Assembly: GCF_003987475.1 (NCBI RefSeq)
Contig: NZ_PIQH01000008.1
Location: 100,410 to 164,409, forward strand
Source: Idiomarina tyrosinivorans
Lineage (GTDB): Bacteria > Pseudomonadota > Gammaproteobacteria > Enterobacterales > Alteromonadaceae
Length of the DNA: 64,000 nt
Direction of reading: 5' to 3'
This document shows positions 9,992 to 19,673 of the stretch, in pieces. Position 1 is the stretch's first letter; the number at the start of each line of letters is the position of its first letter. The position numbers were made by a program, and so were the translations under genes. A model generated the notes under the pieces. That model was not told the DNA's origin, did not search any database, and saw nothing but the letters and a program-made list of their open reading frames with translations.

Positions 9992-10010
9992 GTGTCAAAT
10001 TGGTGTCAAA
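9992..10010. repeat. Paired GTGTCAAA direct repeat before flhA
   Basis: Two copies of GTGTCAAA (9992-9999 and 10003-10010) are spaced 11 bases apart, one helical turn, in the leader just upstream of the flhA start. It could be an operator or chance; no protein can be named from the sequence. Confidence 0.35.
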
Positions 10011-10033
10011 ATTTGGACATTCAGAAGAGAGTA

Positions 10034-10049
10034 TTCAAGAATCAAGCCA
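10034..10049 (-). promoter_or_regulatory. Possible sigma-54 promoter of the flhA operon
   Basis: On the minus strand the bases TGGCTTGATTCTTGAA have the -24 GG and the correct 10-base gap, but the -12 position reads GA instead of GC. The site is about 55 bases before the flhA start. It is weaker than the other three sigma-54 sites in the window, so the call is tentative. Confidence 0.3.
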
Positions 10050-10087
10050 ACCTGAAAATCCGCAGCAAAGCGAGTAGCAACAGTATT

Positions 10088-10306
10088 TCAACGGCAGTCG
10101 CGCGGGGATTCGGTGGTGGCAGAACGACGATAGGTTAACGTCAGTTCTGCGTCGATATGTTGTTGCTCAGCCAGTTGCTGCTGCAACCGTAACTGGCTAC
10201 TACGCAGCTCTACCCACTGCTGCAATAAGGCCACCTGCCATGCCAAAATTGCCAACATCATCAGCAGCACTTCAAGCAGTGATTGGCCGGCTACTTGGCG
10301 TTGCAT
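10088..10306 (-). CDS. Minor type IV pilin, PilV/GspI-like, very short
   Basis: This 72-residue prepilin-like protein has a short leader (MQRQVAG) followed by the methylated N-terminal helix QSLLEVLLMMLAILAW, with the conserved Glu at +5. The rest is a glutamine-rich coiled-coil-like helix ending at ESPRDCR, with almost no globular head. The ATG at 10306 overlaps the preceding gene by 16 bases. It is the last gene of a four-gene overlapping minus-strand set. Minor pilins of this kind prime pilus assembly; the specific name is uncertain because only the N-terminus is diagnostic and the product is about half the usual length. Confidence 0.6.
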   Translation of the reverse strand: MQRQVAGQSLLEVLLMMLAILAWQVALLQQWVELRSSQLRLQQQLAEQQHIDAELTLTYRRSATTESPRDCR

Positions 10307-10479
10307 TGCAACCACTGTGCGGCGGTGACGTCACGCTGCTGTTGTAGCTGTTGTATATGTTGATGAGCCTGCTGCCACTGCAACCGTAAGCGCTGATTGG
10401 CTTGCGATAACAGTAGCAAACTGAGCGTCATCAGCGCCCCCAGCATCAGCAATAGCGCCCAACCCGATTGCTGATTCAC
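10291..10479 (-). CDS. Minor type IV pilin, PilX-like, very short
   Basis: The start is taken as GTG 10479, whose GTGA overlaps the stop of the PilW-like gene. The product is 62 residues: leader MNQQSG, then a hydrophobic segment WALLLMLGALMTLSLLLL, then a glutamine-rich helix. The +5 residue is not Glu, as is common in PilX-type proteins. There is a single Cys near the C-terminus and no room for a pilin head domain. The assignment rests on leader, helix and position between pilin genes. Confidence 0.55.
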   Translation of the reverse strand: MNQQSGWALLLMLGALMTLSLLLLSQANQRLRLQWQQAHQHIQQLQQQRDVTAAQWLQCNAK

Positions 10480-10976
10480 GGTTGTAAAACCTGTTGCCGA
10501 GTGAATACAAAGCGGTGGTTTTCGCGGGTCTTTATTGCTAAACGCCAAAGTAATAACGGTGCGGTATTCGCCGTTGCAGTTAAATAATCCACGGCGACGT
10601 CTTCAACCCAATAATGCAGGCTGGAGCTCATGGTTTGCCAACCTCGTTGCTGGCAATTACGGGCATATTTTTGGCGCTGAATTTGGTGGCTTTTTATCCG
10701 AAAGCCCAAAGTTGTGCCGTTCTTTTGCGGTAGCAACACACATTGCTGTTGTTCGCCGCTTGTGAGGGTTCTGGTGTCGGTGTTTTCAGCATCCTGTAGT
10801 AGCTGCTGCAGTAACTTAGACGCATCTAACCATGCGGCATTATCCGTGACGCTTTGGTAGTGCATCGCCGCCTGCCAAAACCACAGCCGCTCCACTGCCA
10901 AAAGCAATAATGTTCCGCACGCGAGCGCAACGATGAATTCGAGCAGGCTACGACCTTGCATGCTGGTCGCTAACAT
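10476..10976 (-). CDS. Minor type IV pilin, PilW-like
   Basis: ATG 10976 is preceded by AGGAG at 8 bases and overlaps the preceding stop (ATGTTAG), giving 166 residues. The leader MLATSMQG precedes RSLLEFIVALACGTLLLL with Glu at +5. Downstream there are paired cysteines (QQCVLLP, YARNCQQ) typical of PilW heads. It belongs to the same overlapping run as its neighbours. It is likely a structural minor pilin of the priming complex; PilW usually exceeds 200 residues, so this copy is short. Confidence 0.65.
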   Translation of the reverse strand: MLATSMQGRSLLEFIVALACGTLLLLAVERLWFWQAAMHYQSVTDNAAWLDASKLLQQLLQDAENTDTRTLTSGEQQQCVLLPQKNGTTLGFRIKSHQIQRQKYARNCQQRGWQTMSSSLHYWVEDVAVDYLTATANTAPLLLWRLAIKTRENHRFVFTRQQVLQP

Positions 10977-11422
10977 GGTGCCAACTCCTGCAAAGTCGGG
11001 CCTTGCCGTTGGCAAACACGAATACGGCCCAAGCTACTAATAATAATATCCACCCGCAGCTCTGTGCCTGCCGCAGTGATCTCCCAATGGCCCGCGCGAG
11101 CGAAGCCTTCGCGGCTAAACTGCAATGGCAAACGCGCGCTGTAGGTGGAAGAGAGCTCGATAGCCGAAGGCGGTTGCAGACGTGCGTCAGGTACCGCTTG
11201 TTGCGCTGTCACTAACTGACCCTTTTGTGCGTAACTGGCAGTCGCCACGTTACTGCCCATAGCGGCGACTTGCTGTTGCTGTAGCCACTGTAGCAATAGT
11301 CGCTGATAGGCCAGTAATTGCTGACGCTGACCCATTCCGCGCCAATTCGGTACAGTTGCGGCCAGGACGATCGCGGTTAATACCATCACCACAATCGCCT
11401 CTACTAAACTAAACCCCTTCAT
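10970..11422 (-). CDS. Minor type IV pilin, FimT/FimU (GspH)-like
   Basis: The protein (150 aa) begins MKGFSLVEAIVVMVL: a minimal leader cut after Gly3, an N-methylation Phe and Glu at +5. The C-terminal part (ELRVDIIISSLGRIRVCQ, then a last Cys) fits the GspH/FimT beta fold. It is the first gene of the minus-strand pilin set and is divergent from the plus-strand pilin at 11456; their starts are only 33 bases apart, so the promoters must overlap the coding starts. Confidence 0.7.
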   Translation of the reverse strand: MKGFSLVEAIVVMVLTAIVLAATVPNWRGMGQRQQLLAYQRLLLQWLQQQQVAAMGSNVATASYAQKGQLVTAQQAVPDARLQPPSAIELSSTYSARLPLQFSREGFARAGHWEITAAGTELRVDIIISSLGRIRVCQRQGPTLQELAPC

Positions 11423-11455
11423 TTGCGTGATCCCCGAATCTTTCGAGGCTTGAGT

Positions 11456-11854
11456 ATGGGAAATTCATCAGCACCTGGCAGTCGCAGAAACGCTTACCGC
11501 GGTGTCAGTTTAGTGGAGTTACTGGTGGTACTGCTGATCACTGCGGTGCTGGCAGTCATCCGTTACAGCATCGTTCAGCCGTTGCAGCAACAGCAGTTGT
11601 TACGTGCTGGCCAGCAGGCATTGTACCGCTGGCAGACTGCCATTGCAGAGCAGGCATTGGAAAACACAGAGTTAAGCGCAATGGCAGCGCTTGCGAGCAG
11701 ATTTGAAACAGCTTCAATGCGACTTCACGCAACTCAGCAAAGCCAGCAGGTGTGGTTGATTGTCGAATTTAATGCGCCAGTGGGCACAGGCTGCGAACAG
11801 CTATCACTGTCGATGCTGGGGCAGCAAATGCCACCCCACTGTTGGTCGCGCTAA
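11456..11854 (+). CDS. Type IV pilin-like protein (PilE-type N-terminus)
   Basis: ATG 11456 has GAGG 8 bases upstream and gives 132 residues; a TTG at 11423 is open but unsupported. The leader ends RNAYRG and is followed by [19 protein letters not shown] with Glu at +5. Two cysteines near the C-terminus (GCEQLS and HCWSR) could form the pilin D-loop. It is convergent with ispH and the two stops overlap by 4 bases. In many gammaproteobacteria the fimU-pilVWX-pilY1-pilE set sits beside ispH, so this is probably the remaining pilE-like member. Confidence 0.7.
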   Translation: MGNSSAPGSRRNAYRGVSLVELLVVLLITAVLAVIRYSIVQPLQQQQLLRAGQQALYRWQTAIAEQALENTELSAMAALASRFETASMRLHATQQSQQVWLIVEFNAPVGTGCEQLSLSMLGQQMPPHCWSR

Positions 11855-12792
11855 CGCTCAACCACGCGCAGCTCAGGGGGAATGGAAAAGGTGATATTTT
11901 CTTCTCGGCCAGCACGTTCTTGCACCGTTTTGCCCCCCCATGCCTGCAACTGTGCTACCACTTCTTGTACCAACATTTCCGGTGCTGAAGCGCCAGCGGT
12001 TACTGCAACGCGGTCTTTGCCCTCTAACCATGCACGCTCAATCATACTGGCATCGTCGATAAGGTAAGCGGGTGTGCCAATTTTTTCTGCCAGTTCACGC
12101 AAACGGTTTGAGTTAGAGCTATTACGCGCACCCACGACTAACATCACATCAGCATCACCGGCTAAATCGCGCACGGCATCTTGGCGGTTCTGGGTTGCAT
12201 AACAAATATCGTCTTTGCGCGGCCCGTTGACCTCGGGGAATTTGGCTCGCAACGCGTCAATCACGTCGGCGGTATCGTCAACCGATAACGTAGTTTGGCT
12301 CATATAGTGTAAGTTCGATGGGTTCTTGACCGTTAAGGCATTAACATCATCTACGTTTTCGACTAAATAAATGCCGCCATCAGCATTATTATACTGCCCC
12401 ATAGTGCCTTCGACTTCTGGATGCCCGGCATGACCGATCAACACACACTCATGGCCTTTGCGGCTGGCGCGCGTGACTTCCATATGCACCTTTGTCACCA
12501 ACGGACAGGTCGCATCAAACACTTTTAAACCGCGGCACTTAGCCTCTTGCCGAACCGCCTGCGAAACACCGTGCGCACTAAAAATCACAATGCTGTCGTC
12601 GGGCACTTCGTCTAATTCATCTACGAACACCGCGCCGCGATCGCGCAACGAGTTCACTACATAGCGGTTATGAACCACTTCATGGCGCACGTAAATGGGC
12701 GGTTCGAAAATCTCTAGTGCCCGCTCAACGATAGTAATTGCGCGGTCTACTCCCGCACAAAAACCTCGTGGATTTGCCAATAAAATGTCCAT
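11851..12792 (-). CDS. ispH: IspH, HMBPP reductase (isoprenoid synthesis)
   Basis: IspH is the final enzyme of the MEP pathway, making IPP and DMAPP with a [4Fe-4S] cluster. The three cluster cysteines are at 12, 96 and 197, exactly the E. coli positions, and catalytic E126 lies in [10 protein letters not shown]. The length (313 aa) is normal. It is the last gene of the ribF-ileS-lspA-fkpB-ispH run; fkpB ends 10 bases upstream. Confidence 0.97.
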   Translation of the reverse strand: MDILLANPRGFCAGVDRAITIVERALEIFEPPIYVRHEVVHNRYVVNSLRDRGAVFVDELDEVPDDSIVIFSAHGVSQAVRQEAKCRGLKVFDATCPLVTKVHMEVTRASRKGHECVLIGHAGHPEVEGTMGQYNNADGGIYLVENVDDVNALTVKNPSNLHYMSQTTLSVDDTADVIDALRAKFPEVNGPRKDDICYATQNRQDAVRDLAGDADVMLVVGARNSSNSNRLRELAEKIGTPAYLIDDASMIERAWLEGKDRVAVTAGASAPEMLVQEVVAQLQAWGGKTVQERAGREENITFSIPPELRVVER

Positions 12793-12802
12793 AACCTCTC
12801 CT

Positions 12803-13243
12803 TTACGGCTCTACGCTAATAATTTCAACATCGAAAATCACCGTTTGCCCGGCTAACGGATGATTAAAGTCGATGGTTGCAGTAGGCCCTTCAATTTTGC
12901 GCACAATGCCTGGCAATTCAGTGCCATCAGGTTGGGTAAAAGCTAAAATCGCCCCGACTTCTGGTTTCACGTCTGGCGGGAACTTGCCCGTATCAACATA
13001 GTGAAAGTTATCGGGGTTAGGTTGCCCAAACGCGTCTTCTGGCGCCAGCGTAAAGCTCCGCTCAGCACCGGCTCTCAAACCGATCAGGCATGCCTCAAAG
13101 TTTTCTGTAAGGCTACCATCGCCCATTCGAAACTTGGCGGGTTTACCGGACATTTTGGTACTGTCGGCGACAGAATCGTCGGTCAATTTAATGGTAAAGT
13201 GCATCACCACTTCGCGCCCGTCTTCAATCGGCAAACGACTCAC
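12803..13243 (-). CDS. fkpB: FkpB (SlpA), FKBP-type peptidyl-prolyl isomerase
   Basis: This SlyD-like FKBP prolyl isomerase/chaperone has 146 residues. GTG 13243 is supported by AGGAGG 7 bases upstream and by a GTGA overlap with the lspA stop; earlier in-frame starts would bury it in lspA. Motifs include [27 protein letters not shown] and the C-terminal [18 protein letters not shown], the usual SlyD/FkpB insert-in-flap arrangement. There is no His-rich SlyD tail. The lspA-fkpB-ispH order is conserved in gammaproteobacteria. Confidence 0.95.
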   Translation of the reverse strand: MSRLPIEDGREVVMHFTIKLTDDSVADSTKMSGKPAKFRMGDGSLTENFEACLIGLRAGAERSFTLAPEDAFGQPNPDNFHYVDTGKFPPDVKPEVGAILAFTQPDGTELPGIVRKIEGPTATIDFNHPLAGQTVIFDVEIISVEP

Positions 13244-13761
13244 GATTCCGCCTCCTCTTTCGCCCGGCGCTGATCCACGAAAGCTTCTAACAGCATCAAT
13301 GCGGCGCCAATGGTTATTGCCATGTCGGCAATATTGAATGCCGGCCAGTGCCAATTTTGATAATACACATCAAGAAAATCGATCACATACCCATGAATCA
13401 AACGGTCAACCACATTACCCGCGGCACCAGCCAGTATCAGTGAAAATGCGGTGTTTTGACGCCACAAACCTACTGGGTTGCGTGCCAACCAAATAACCAA
13501 TACCACGCTAACAATAATCGCAATGGCGGTGAACAACCAGCGCTGCCAACCGCCGTGATCGCTTAAAAAGCTAAAAGCAGCACCGTAGTTATGCACGTAG
13601 GTAAAATTGAACCAGCCAGAGAATACTTCGCGGCTTTCATACAATTCAAAACTCCCCGCCACCCACTGCTTAGCCAGTTGGTCGCATACCACTAGCAACA
13701 AGGTTAGCCACAAAAACCGCAGTCCCGATGGACGATGCGGACGGGTCATTAAATCAGGCAA
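13240..13761 (-). CDS. lspA: LspA, lipoprotein signal peptidase II
   Basis: LspA cleaves prolipoprotein signal peptides in the inner membrane. Four membrane segments are visible, and the catalytic aspartates lie in AGNVVDRL and [11 protein letters not shown] 13761 has AGGAG 7 bases upstream and overlaps the ileS stop by 8 bases; ATG 13749 gives the standard family length (about 169 aa) but has no ribosome site, so the true start is one of these two. The gene overlaps fkpB by 4 bases. Its substrates here would include FlgH and FlgP. Confidence 0.95.
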   Translation of the reverse strand: MPDLMTRPHRPSGLRFLWLTLLLVVCDQLAKQWVAGSFELYESREVFSGWFNFTYVHNYGAAFSFLSDHGGWQRWLFTAIAIIVSVVLVIWLARNPVGLWRQNTAFSLILAGAAGNVVDRLIHGYVIDFLDVYYQNWHWPAFNIADMAITIGAALMLLEAFVDQRRAKEEAES

Positions 13762-16594
13762 AACGGCGCTCCTCTCCATCACCTTCAATATTAGTCACGC
13801 AACGCTTACATAAGTTCGGATCGCTTAGCGTGCCAACTTCTTCGCGATGATGCCAACAGCGCTCGCACTTTTTGTGCTCGGTGCGAGTCACGCTAACTGC
13901 AACGTCATCTAACTGCACCGCATCAGCCGGTTTATCGGCAATTGGCTTGACCGTGGCTGCCGACGTTAGCAGTACAAAACGCAGTTCATCGCCCAAGCGG
14001 GTTAGCTGCTCAGCAACTTCACCTGCTGCGTATAAAGTGACCTCTGCTTGCAATGCGCCACCGATTTTGTCATCCCGCCGCGCCTGCTCTAACGCTTGGT
14101 TGACTTGATCACGCACCGCTAGTATCTGCATCCAATAATTGTTATCGGCTTGGCTAACACCCGCGAACGGCGTTAAGCCGCTATACCAGGTTTCGGTGAA
14201 CACGTAGTCGCTGCGCTTGCCAGGCAACAACGCCCAGATTTCTTGTGCGGTAAAGCTGCAAATAGGCGCCATCCAGCGCACCAAGGCCTCAACAATGTAA
14301 TACAACGCGGTCTGGCACGAACGACGCGCCAAGCCATCGGCTTTGGCGGTGTATTGCCGGTCTTTAATAATGTCTAAGTAGAAGCTCCCCAACTCAATCG
14401 AGCAGAAGTGCATAAGCTTTTGCACCACCACATGGAATTGGTAATCGTCGTAGGCTTCCAGTAATTCTTTCTGTAAATCCGCTGCTCGGCCGACAATCCA
14501 GCGGTCAAGTTCGACCATATCGTCCGCTGCCACTAGATCGGATGCTGGGTCAAAACCGTTGAGGTTCGCCAACAAGAAACGTGAGGTGTTACGGATACGG
14601 CGATAAGCGTCTGCAGAACGTTTCAGGATTTCATCCGAAACCGTCATTTCGCCTGAATAGTCGGTTGACGCAACCCATAAACGTAAGATGTCACCACCGA
14701 GTTTATTCATCACTTCTTGCGGAGCAACAACGTTACCCACCGATTTCGACATTTTGCGGCCCTGACCATCAACGGTAAAGCCGTGCGTCAGTACTTGGTT
14801 ATATGGTGCTTGTTGGTAAATCGCTACACCCGTCATCAGCGACGACTGGAACCAACCACGATGCTGATCGGAGCCTTCCAGATACAGGTCTGCCGGCCAA
14901 CGCAGAGCTGACCAACCCGGTTGCTCTGGGCGGCGCAATACGCAATGGTGAGTAACCCCAGAGTCAAACCATACATCCAAGGTATCGGTGACTTTGCGAT
15001 AGTCTTTGGCGTCTTCGCCCAACAGCTCTTCAGGCTCCAGATCAAACCATGCTTGGATGCCACTTTTTTCAATTCGCTGGGCGACTTGTTCCATCAACTC
15101 CAAGGTATTGGGGTGTAACTCATCGGTCTGACGGTTAACGAACACAGCAATCGGGTTACCCCAAGTGCGTTGACGTGAAATACACCAATCCGGACGGCCT
15201 TCGACCATTTGTTCAATGCGGCTTTGTCCCCAACTGGGTACCCAGCGCACTTTATCGATTTGGTCCAATGCTTGTTGCCGTAAGCCCTGCTGTTCCATGC
15301 TGATAAACCACTGCGGCGTAGCACGGAAGATAATGGGCGTTTTGTGGCGCCAGCAATGCGGGTATGAATGGCGATACGCTTCGTGGTGCATTAAGCGCCC
15401 ATGAGCTTGCAGAAACTCGATGATGGCGTCGTTGGCTTTGAACACATGCTGACCCGCAAAGTGTTCGACATCGGCTTTATAAACGCCGTTATCGTCCACC
15501 GGGTTATACACGTCAATGCCATAGCGTTGACCCACTAAAAAGTCATCCACACCATGACCTGGCGCGGTATGGACACAGCCAGTACCAGAATCGGTGGTAA
15601 CGTGATCACCTAAGATCATCGGCACATTCATATCACTCACGGGATGCTGTAGCTGCACGCCTTCAAGGTCTGCTCCCTTGCAGAAGCCGAGTTTATGATA
15701 GTGGTCGATATTCCACCGTTCCATGCACTCGGTCACCAGATCAGAGGCAAGAATCACCCGTTCTGCCGGGCGTTCATCCGTCGCTTCGATTTGCACTAAC
15801 GCATATTCCAAGCCTTCAGCCAGCGTCACTGCACGGTTTGCTGGAATCGTCCATGGTGTCGTGGTCCAAATAACTACGCTTAACTCACCTTCACCAACGT
15901 GACCTTGGGCGGTGCTAAAGCGCTCAACGGTATCCGCCGTTGCGGCGACCGTTAACCGAACATCAATCGCCGGCGAGGTTTTGTCTTGGTATTCGACTTC
16001 CGCTTCGGCCAGTGCTGAACCACAGTCGGTACACCAATGCACCGGTTTGAAGCCTTGTTGCATGTGGCCGTTATCGATGATTTTTGCCAGTGCCCGCACG
16101 GCATCGGCTTCTTGTTGGAAGTTCATGGTGAGGTAAGGGTTATCCCACTCACCCAATACGCCCAAGCGTTTGAAGTCTTCGCGTTGTTGGTCGATTTGGC
16201 CTTGCGCGTAGCTGCGACATTTTTCACGGAATTCGGCGACTGTGAGCTTTTTGCCCGGTTTACCATGCTTCTTCTCAACTTGCAGTTCAATCGGCAAGCC
16301 GTGACAGTCCCAACCCGGCACGTAAGGCGCGTCGAAATCGCTGAGCGTTTTCGCTTTTACGATCACGTCTTTAAGAATTTTGTTGACCGCGTGACCAATG
16401 TGAATTTGTCCGTTCGCATACGGAGGGCCATCGTGCAAAATGAAGCTTGGTTTACCATGTTTGGCCTGACGAATCTGTCCATACAAATCGTCCTGATACC
16501 ATTGCTTCAACATTTCTGGCTCGCGATTCGCCAAGTTCCCACGCATCGGGAACGGCGTCTCGGGCAAATTCAGCGTGTGCTTGTAGTCACTCAT
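13754..16594 (-). CDS. ileS: IleRS, isoleucyl-tRNA synthetase
   Basis: This class I aminoacyl-tRNA synthetase charges tRNA-Ile. The HIGH-type motif is in [20 protein letters not shown] in [10 protein letters not shown], and the CP1 editing domain lies between. The C-terminal zinc site shows CERCWHH and CKRCVTN. ATG 16594 ([13 protein letters not shown]) gives 946 residues, the normal length; an upstream in-frame extension overlaps ribF and is rejected. It starts 7 bases after the ribF stop and overlaps lspA. Confidence 0.98.
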   Translation of the reverse strand: MSDYKHTLNLPETPFPMRGNLANREPEMLKQWYQDDLYGQIRQAKHGKPSFILHDGPPYANGQIHIGHAVNKILKDVIVKAKTLSDFDAPYVPGWDCHGLPIELQVEKKHGKPGKKLTVAEFREKCRSYAQGQIDQQREDFKRLGVLGEWDNPYLTMNFQQEADAVRALAKIIDNGHMQQGFKPVHWCTDCGSALAEAEVEYQDKTSPAIDVRLTVAATADTVERFSTAQGHVGEGELSVVIWTTTPWTIPANRAVTLAEGLEYALVQIEATDERPAERVILASDLVTECMERWNIDHYHKLGFCKGADLEGVQLQHPVSDMNVPMILGDHVTTDSGTGCVHTAPGHGVDDFLVGQRYGIDVYNPVDDNGVYKADVEHFAGQHVFKANDAIIEFLQAHGRLMHHEAYRHSYPHCWRHKTPIIFRATPQWFISMEQQGLRQQALDQIDKVRWVPSWGQSRIEQMVEGRPDWCISRQRTWGNPIAVFVNRQTDELHPNTLELMEQVAQRIEKSGIQAWFDLEPEELLGEDAKDYRKVTDTLDVWFDSGVTHHCVLRRPEQPGWSALRWPADLYLEGSDQHRGWFQSSLMTGVAIYQQAPYNQVLTHGFTVDGQGRKMSKSVGNVVAPQEVMNKLGGDILRLWVASTDYSGEMTVSDEILKRSADAYRRIRNTSRFLLANLNGFDPASDLVAADDMVELDRWIVGRAADLQKELLEAYDDYQFHVVVQKLMHFCSIELGSFYLDIIKDRQYTAKADGLARRSCQTALYYIVEALVRWMAPICSFTAQEIWALLPGKRSDYVFTETWYSGLTPFAGVSQADNNYWMQILAVRDQVNQALEQARRDDKIGGALQAEVTLYAAGEVAEQLTRLGDELRFVLLTSAATVKPIADKPADAVQLDDVAVSVTRTEHKKCERCWHHREEVGTLSDPNLCKRCVTNIEGDGEERRFA

Positions 16595-16601
16595 GGGTTC
16601 T

Positions 16602-17546
16602 CTATTCCGCCTTCTCTGTCTCACTGGCTGCCAGAATCTCTCTGGCGACTCTCGCATCTTTATCGATTTGCTTGCGTAGCTCATCAAGCGACGCAAAACG
16701 TTGTTCATCACGAATTCGGGCGACCGGGTAGACGGTTAACCGTTTCCCGTAAAAATCGCCCTCGCGATCAAAAATATGTACTTCTAATTGCACTTCATCG
16801 CCATGCAATGTAGGGCGAACACCTAAGTTTGCCACACCCTGTGCCGCTTCACCTAGTCCGTCTACGCGCACAGCAAAAACACCATGCAGCGGTGATTTAA
16901 TCCGTTTTAATGGGATGTTAACCGTGGGAAAACCGATGGTCCGGCCATTTTTCCGGCCATGCACAACCCGTCCAGAAAAACTGAAAGGCCGCCCAAGCAT
17001 TTCCTCAGCGCGGGCAAAATCGGCCGCAGCTAAGGCTTCACGAATGGCGGTACTGCTCACCCGCTGTTGTTTTTGGCGATAACTGCGGGTGTCGACCACG
17101 GTAAAACCAAACCGCTCTCCGGCTTGTTGCAACAAGGCGAAATCCCCCTCGCGTTTGTAGCCAAAGCGGAAGTCATCGCCGACCACGAGGAATTTTACCC
17201 CAAGCTTACCCACCAAAACGTCCTCAACAAAGGTCATTGCTGGTTGGGCAGCAAATTTACGATTGAACTCAATACACACCAAGCGATCCAGCTTGGCTTT
17301 ACGCAACTGCAGATATTTCTCTCGCCATTGGGTCAAGCGCGCCGGCGCTTGCTCAGGCTGAAACAGTTCTTGGGGTTGCGGTTCAAAGGTCATCACGGCG
17401 GCGGGTACAGCAAGTGCCTGCGCCTGTTGTTTAACCTTTTCCAGCACTGCCAAGTGGCCCAAGTGCACACCATCGAAATTACCAATGGTTAACACACAGC
17501 CCTTGTGCTCCGCACGTAAATTGTGGATCCCGCGAACCAATTCCAT
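16602..17546 (-). CDS. ribF: RibF, riboflavin kinase / FAD synthetase
   Basis: RibF makes FMN and FAD. The N-terminal nucleotidyltransferase has [12 protein letters not shown] (about residue 21) and the C-terminal kinase has the [15 protein letters not shown] region. ATG 17546 ([10 protein letters not shown]) matches the family N-terminus and gives 314 residues; an in-frame extension of 17 codons is not supported. No good ribosome site is visible. It is immediately upstream of ileS, the standard arrangement. Confidence 0.96.
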   Translation of the reverse strand: MELVRGIHNLRAEHKGCVLTIGNFDGVHLGHLAVLEKVKQQAQALAVPAAVMTFEPQPQELFQPEQAPARLTQWREKYLQLRKAKLDRLVCIEFNRKFAAQPAMTFVEDVLVGKLGVKFLVVGDDFRFGYKREGDFALLQQAGERFGFTVVDTRSYRQKQQRVSSTAIREALAAADFARAEEMLGRPFSFSGRVVHGRKNGRTIGFPTVNIPLKRIKSPLHGVFAVRVDGLGEAAQGVANLGVRPTLHGDEVQLEVHIFDREGDFYGKRLTVYPVARIRDEQRFASLDELRKQIDKDARVAREILAASETEKAE

Positions 17547-17613
17547 GGGTGAGAAAATGCCCGTTGCTAAAAAACCGTCAGTATACCCTATGCGCACCGC
17601 AGAATCAGTAGCT

Positions 17614-19167
17614 TCAATGGCGGAAATGACGAATTCTCATACCAACCAGCAACAAACTGCCGACAAATGCCAGTAACGCCACCCCGATCACTTGCGCCAA
17701 TAGCCACGGTCGGATTAGTACATCGGTCTGACGCCATTCCGCCAATCCCGGCGCAAACCAGATAATTGCGCCTACCATCACCGCTGTTGCAAAGACGACC
17801 CGACTAATGAAAAGTATGGTTCCAGGCTGCCATTGCAGGACTTTTTCGCGGTGTAATGTCACCCCTAACAACAACGCATTCAATGCCGCAGAAGCCACGG
17901 TGGCAATCGCTAACCCCACGTAACTAAAAGGAATCGCCAAAATAATGTTAAATACCATATTACTCAGCATGGCAATGATGCCGAATTTTACCGGGCGCTT
18001 GGTGTCTTGTCGGGAGTAGAACCCAGTTGCTAACACTTTTACTAACATAAAACTGAGCAAACCACTGGCGTATGCCATCAAGCTGTAGGATGCCATTTTT
18101 GCATCTTCGCTAGCAAAGGCGCCATGCATAAACAACACCATTAACAGCGGTTCAGCGAGCACAAACAAGCCCGCCATCGCCGGTAATCCTAACAGCACCA
18201 CCATGCGAATGCCCCAATCTAAGGTTTGGGTAAACTCGGCGGTAGAGCGGTCACTATGGCGCGCAGATAAGGCCGGCAAAATAACCGTAGCAATAGCGAT
18301 GCCAAATAAGCCGAGGGGAAATTCCAACAAGCGGTCAGAATAATATAACCAAGAAATAGAACCGGTCATTAGGAAGCTGGCAATCAGGGTATCTAACAAT
18401 AAGTTGATTTGGCTCACCGACACCCCAAAAATGGCCGGCAGCATAAGTTTGCGGATGCGTGTGACGCCCTCATCACGCCAACCCCAGCGCGGTTTCATTA
18501 ACAGCCCTGCGCGTTTTAAAAAAGGCAGTTGAAACAGGAACTGAATCAGGCCACCAAAAAATACGCCCCAAGCGAGGCCGTATTCAGGCTGAGACAACTG
18601 TGGCGATAGCCAAAGCGCCGCGGCAATTATCGCCACATTAAGAAATACCGGGGTAAATGCTGCTACGGCAAACTTTCCCAAGGTGTTCAAAATGGCTCCG
18701 GAAAGCGCGGTAAAGGTAATAAACCACAAATATGGGAAGGTAATGCGCAGCAACTCACTGGCTAATTCAAACTTTTCCGCTTGCGGACCCCCTTGCCACC
18801 AGTCCACAAACCAGCCCATACCGAATAACGCGGTCACTACCGGCGAAGCAATCATTCCCAGCAGGGTAACCAACGTCACCACTGTACCCAGCGTTCCCGC
18901 CACGCGGGCGATCAATAACTGGGTATCAGGCAACGCTTTGCCTTGCTTATATTCCACCAACACGGGAACAAAGGCTTGCGCAAACGCGCCCTCGGCAAAT
19001 AAGCGCCGCAGAAAATTAGGGATTTTATTGGCAAAAAAGAACACGTCTGCGGCTGCACCAGCGCCCATCAGGTTAGCAATAACCACATCCCGTACTAAAC
19101 CGAGCACACGGGAAATAAGGGTCATAAAGCTAACAATGAATCCTGATTTGAGTAGTGCTTTTGACAC
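17614..19167 (-). CDS. murJ: MurJ, lipid II flippase
   Basis: MurJ flips lipid II for peptidoglycan synthesis. It is a polytopic protein (517 aa, about 14 segments) of the MATE-like MviN family, with the conserved GLVRDVVIANLMGAG start and NLLDTLIASF/SWLYYSDRLLEFPLGLFG segments. It starts at GTG. It lies 67 bases upstream of ribF and is divergent from rpsT, an arrangement typical of gammaproteobacteria. Confidence 0.96.
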   Translation of the reverse strand: MSKALLKSGFIVSFMTLISRVLGLVRDVVIANLMGAGAAADVFFFANKIPNFLRRLFAEGAFAQAFVPVLVEYKQGKALPDTQLLIARVAGTLGTVVTLVTLLGMIASPVVTALFGMGWFVDWWQGGPQAEKFELASELLRITFPYLWFITFTALSGAILNTLGKFAVAAFTPVFLNVAIIAAALWLSPQLSQPEYGLAWGVFFGGLIQFLFQLPFLKRAGLLMKPRWGWRDEGVTRIRKLMLPAIFGVSVSQINLLLDTLIASFLMTGSISWLYYSDRLLEFPLGLFGIAIATVILPALSARHSDRSTAEFTQTLDWGIRMVVLLGLPAMAGLFVLAEPLLMVLFMHGAFASEDAKMASYSLMAYASGLLSFMLVKVLATGFYSRQDTKRPVKFGIIAMLSNMVFNIILAIPFSYVGLAIATVASAALNALLLGVTLHREKVLQWQPGTILFISRVVFATAVMVGAIIWFAPGLAEWRQTDVLIRPWLLAQVIGVALLAFVGSLLLVGMRIRHFRH

Positions 19168-19256
19168 TGAGCCGTCCTATCATGGCGTGTGAATTGAGGT
19201 CGATTGTAGCGTGGCAAGATAAAACGGTCTATGGCGGTTTTTTTAACCCTCGACAG

Positions 19257-19284
19257 TTGACTTTTGCCGCGAAAAAGGGATAAT
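19257..19284 (+). promoter_or_regulatory. Sigma-70 promoter of rpsT
   Basis: TTGACT at 19257-19262 and GATAAT at 19279-19284 are separated by 16 bases, about 50 bases before the rpsT start. A second -10-like TATAAA follows at 19295; E. coli rpsT also has two promoters, so two starts are plausible. Confidence 0.6.
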
Positions 19285-19335
19285 CGGCGACCTTTATAAA
19301 AGAAGCGTTCAGTTAACGAATTTTAGGAGTTCACC

Positions 19336-19596
19336 TTGGCTAACATTAAGTCTGCGAAAAAGCGTGCGGTTCAGGCCGAGAAAAATCGCCGCCACAACGC
19401 AAGCCGCCGTTCTATGATGCGCACATACTTGAAAAAAGTATCTGCGGCTGTTGAAGCAAAAAACAAAGAAGCAGCGCAAGAAGCGTTTGCGAAAGTTGTT
19501 CCTTTGTTGGATCGCTACGCGACCAAAGGACTTATCAGCAAAAACAAAGCGGCACGTCATAAGAGCCGTTTGAACGCGAAAATCAACGCACTGTAA
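19336..19596 (+). CDS. rpsT: 30S ribosomal protein S20
   Basis: This is an 86-residue basic helical protein of the 30S body ([15 protein letters not shown] at the N-terminus). The start is TTG, with TAGGAG about 8 bases upstream. A TTG start is also used in E. coli rpsT, where the poor start contributes to autoregulation, so the codon is probably functional rather than a misread. It is monocistronic, with a promoter at 19257 and a strong hairpin terminator at 19632. Confidence 0.97.
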   Translation: MANIKSAKKRAVQAEKNRRHNASRRSMMRTYLKKVSAAVEAKNKEAAQEAFAKVVPLLDRYATKGLISKNKAARHKSRLNAKINAL

Positions 19597-19631
19597 TAGA
19601 TTGCGTTATCGCGCTCGCTGAAGCATTTATG

Positions 19632-19658
19632 AAAAACCCGCCAATCGGCGGGTTTTTT
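19632..19658 (+). terminator. Rho-independent terminator after rpsT
   Basis: The stem CCCGCC (19637-19642) pairs with GGCGGG (19647-19652) around an AATC loop, with A5 before and T6 after. The A/T symmetry lets it work for both rpsT and the converging pse operon, whose last gene ends at 19674. Confidence 0.9.
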
Positions 19659-19673
19659 AATGCTCATAACCTG

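Noticed and set aside
16037..16813. 258-codon open frame on the plus strand
   Set aside because: It is antisense to ileS and ribF, has no family motif or ribosome site, and both sense genes are certain.
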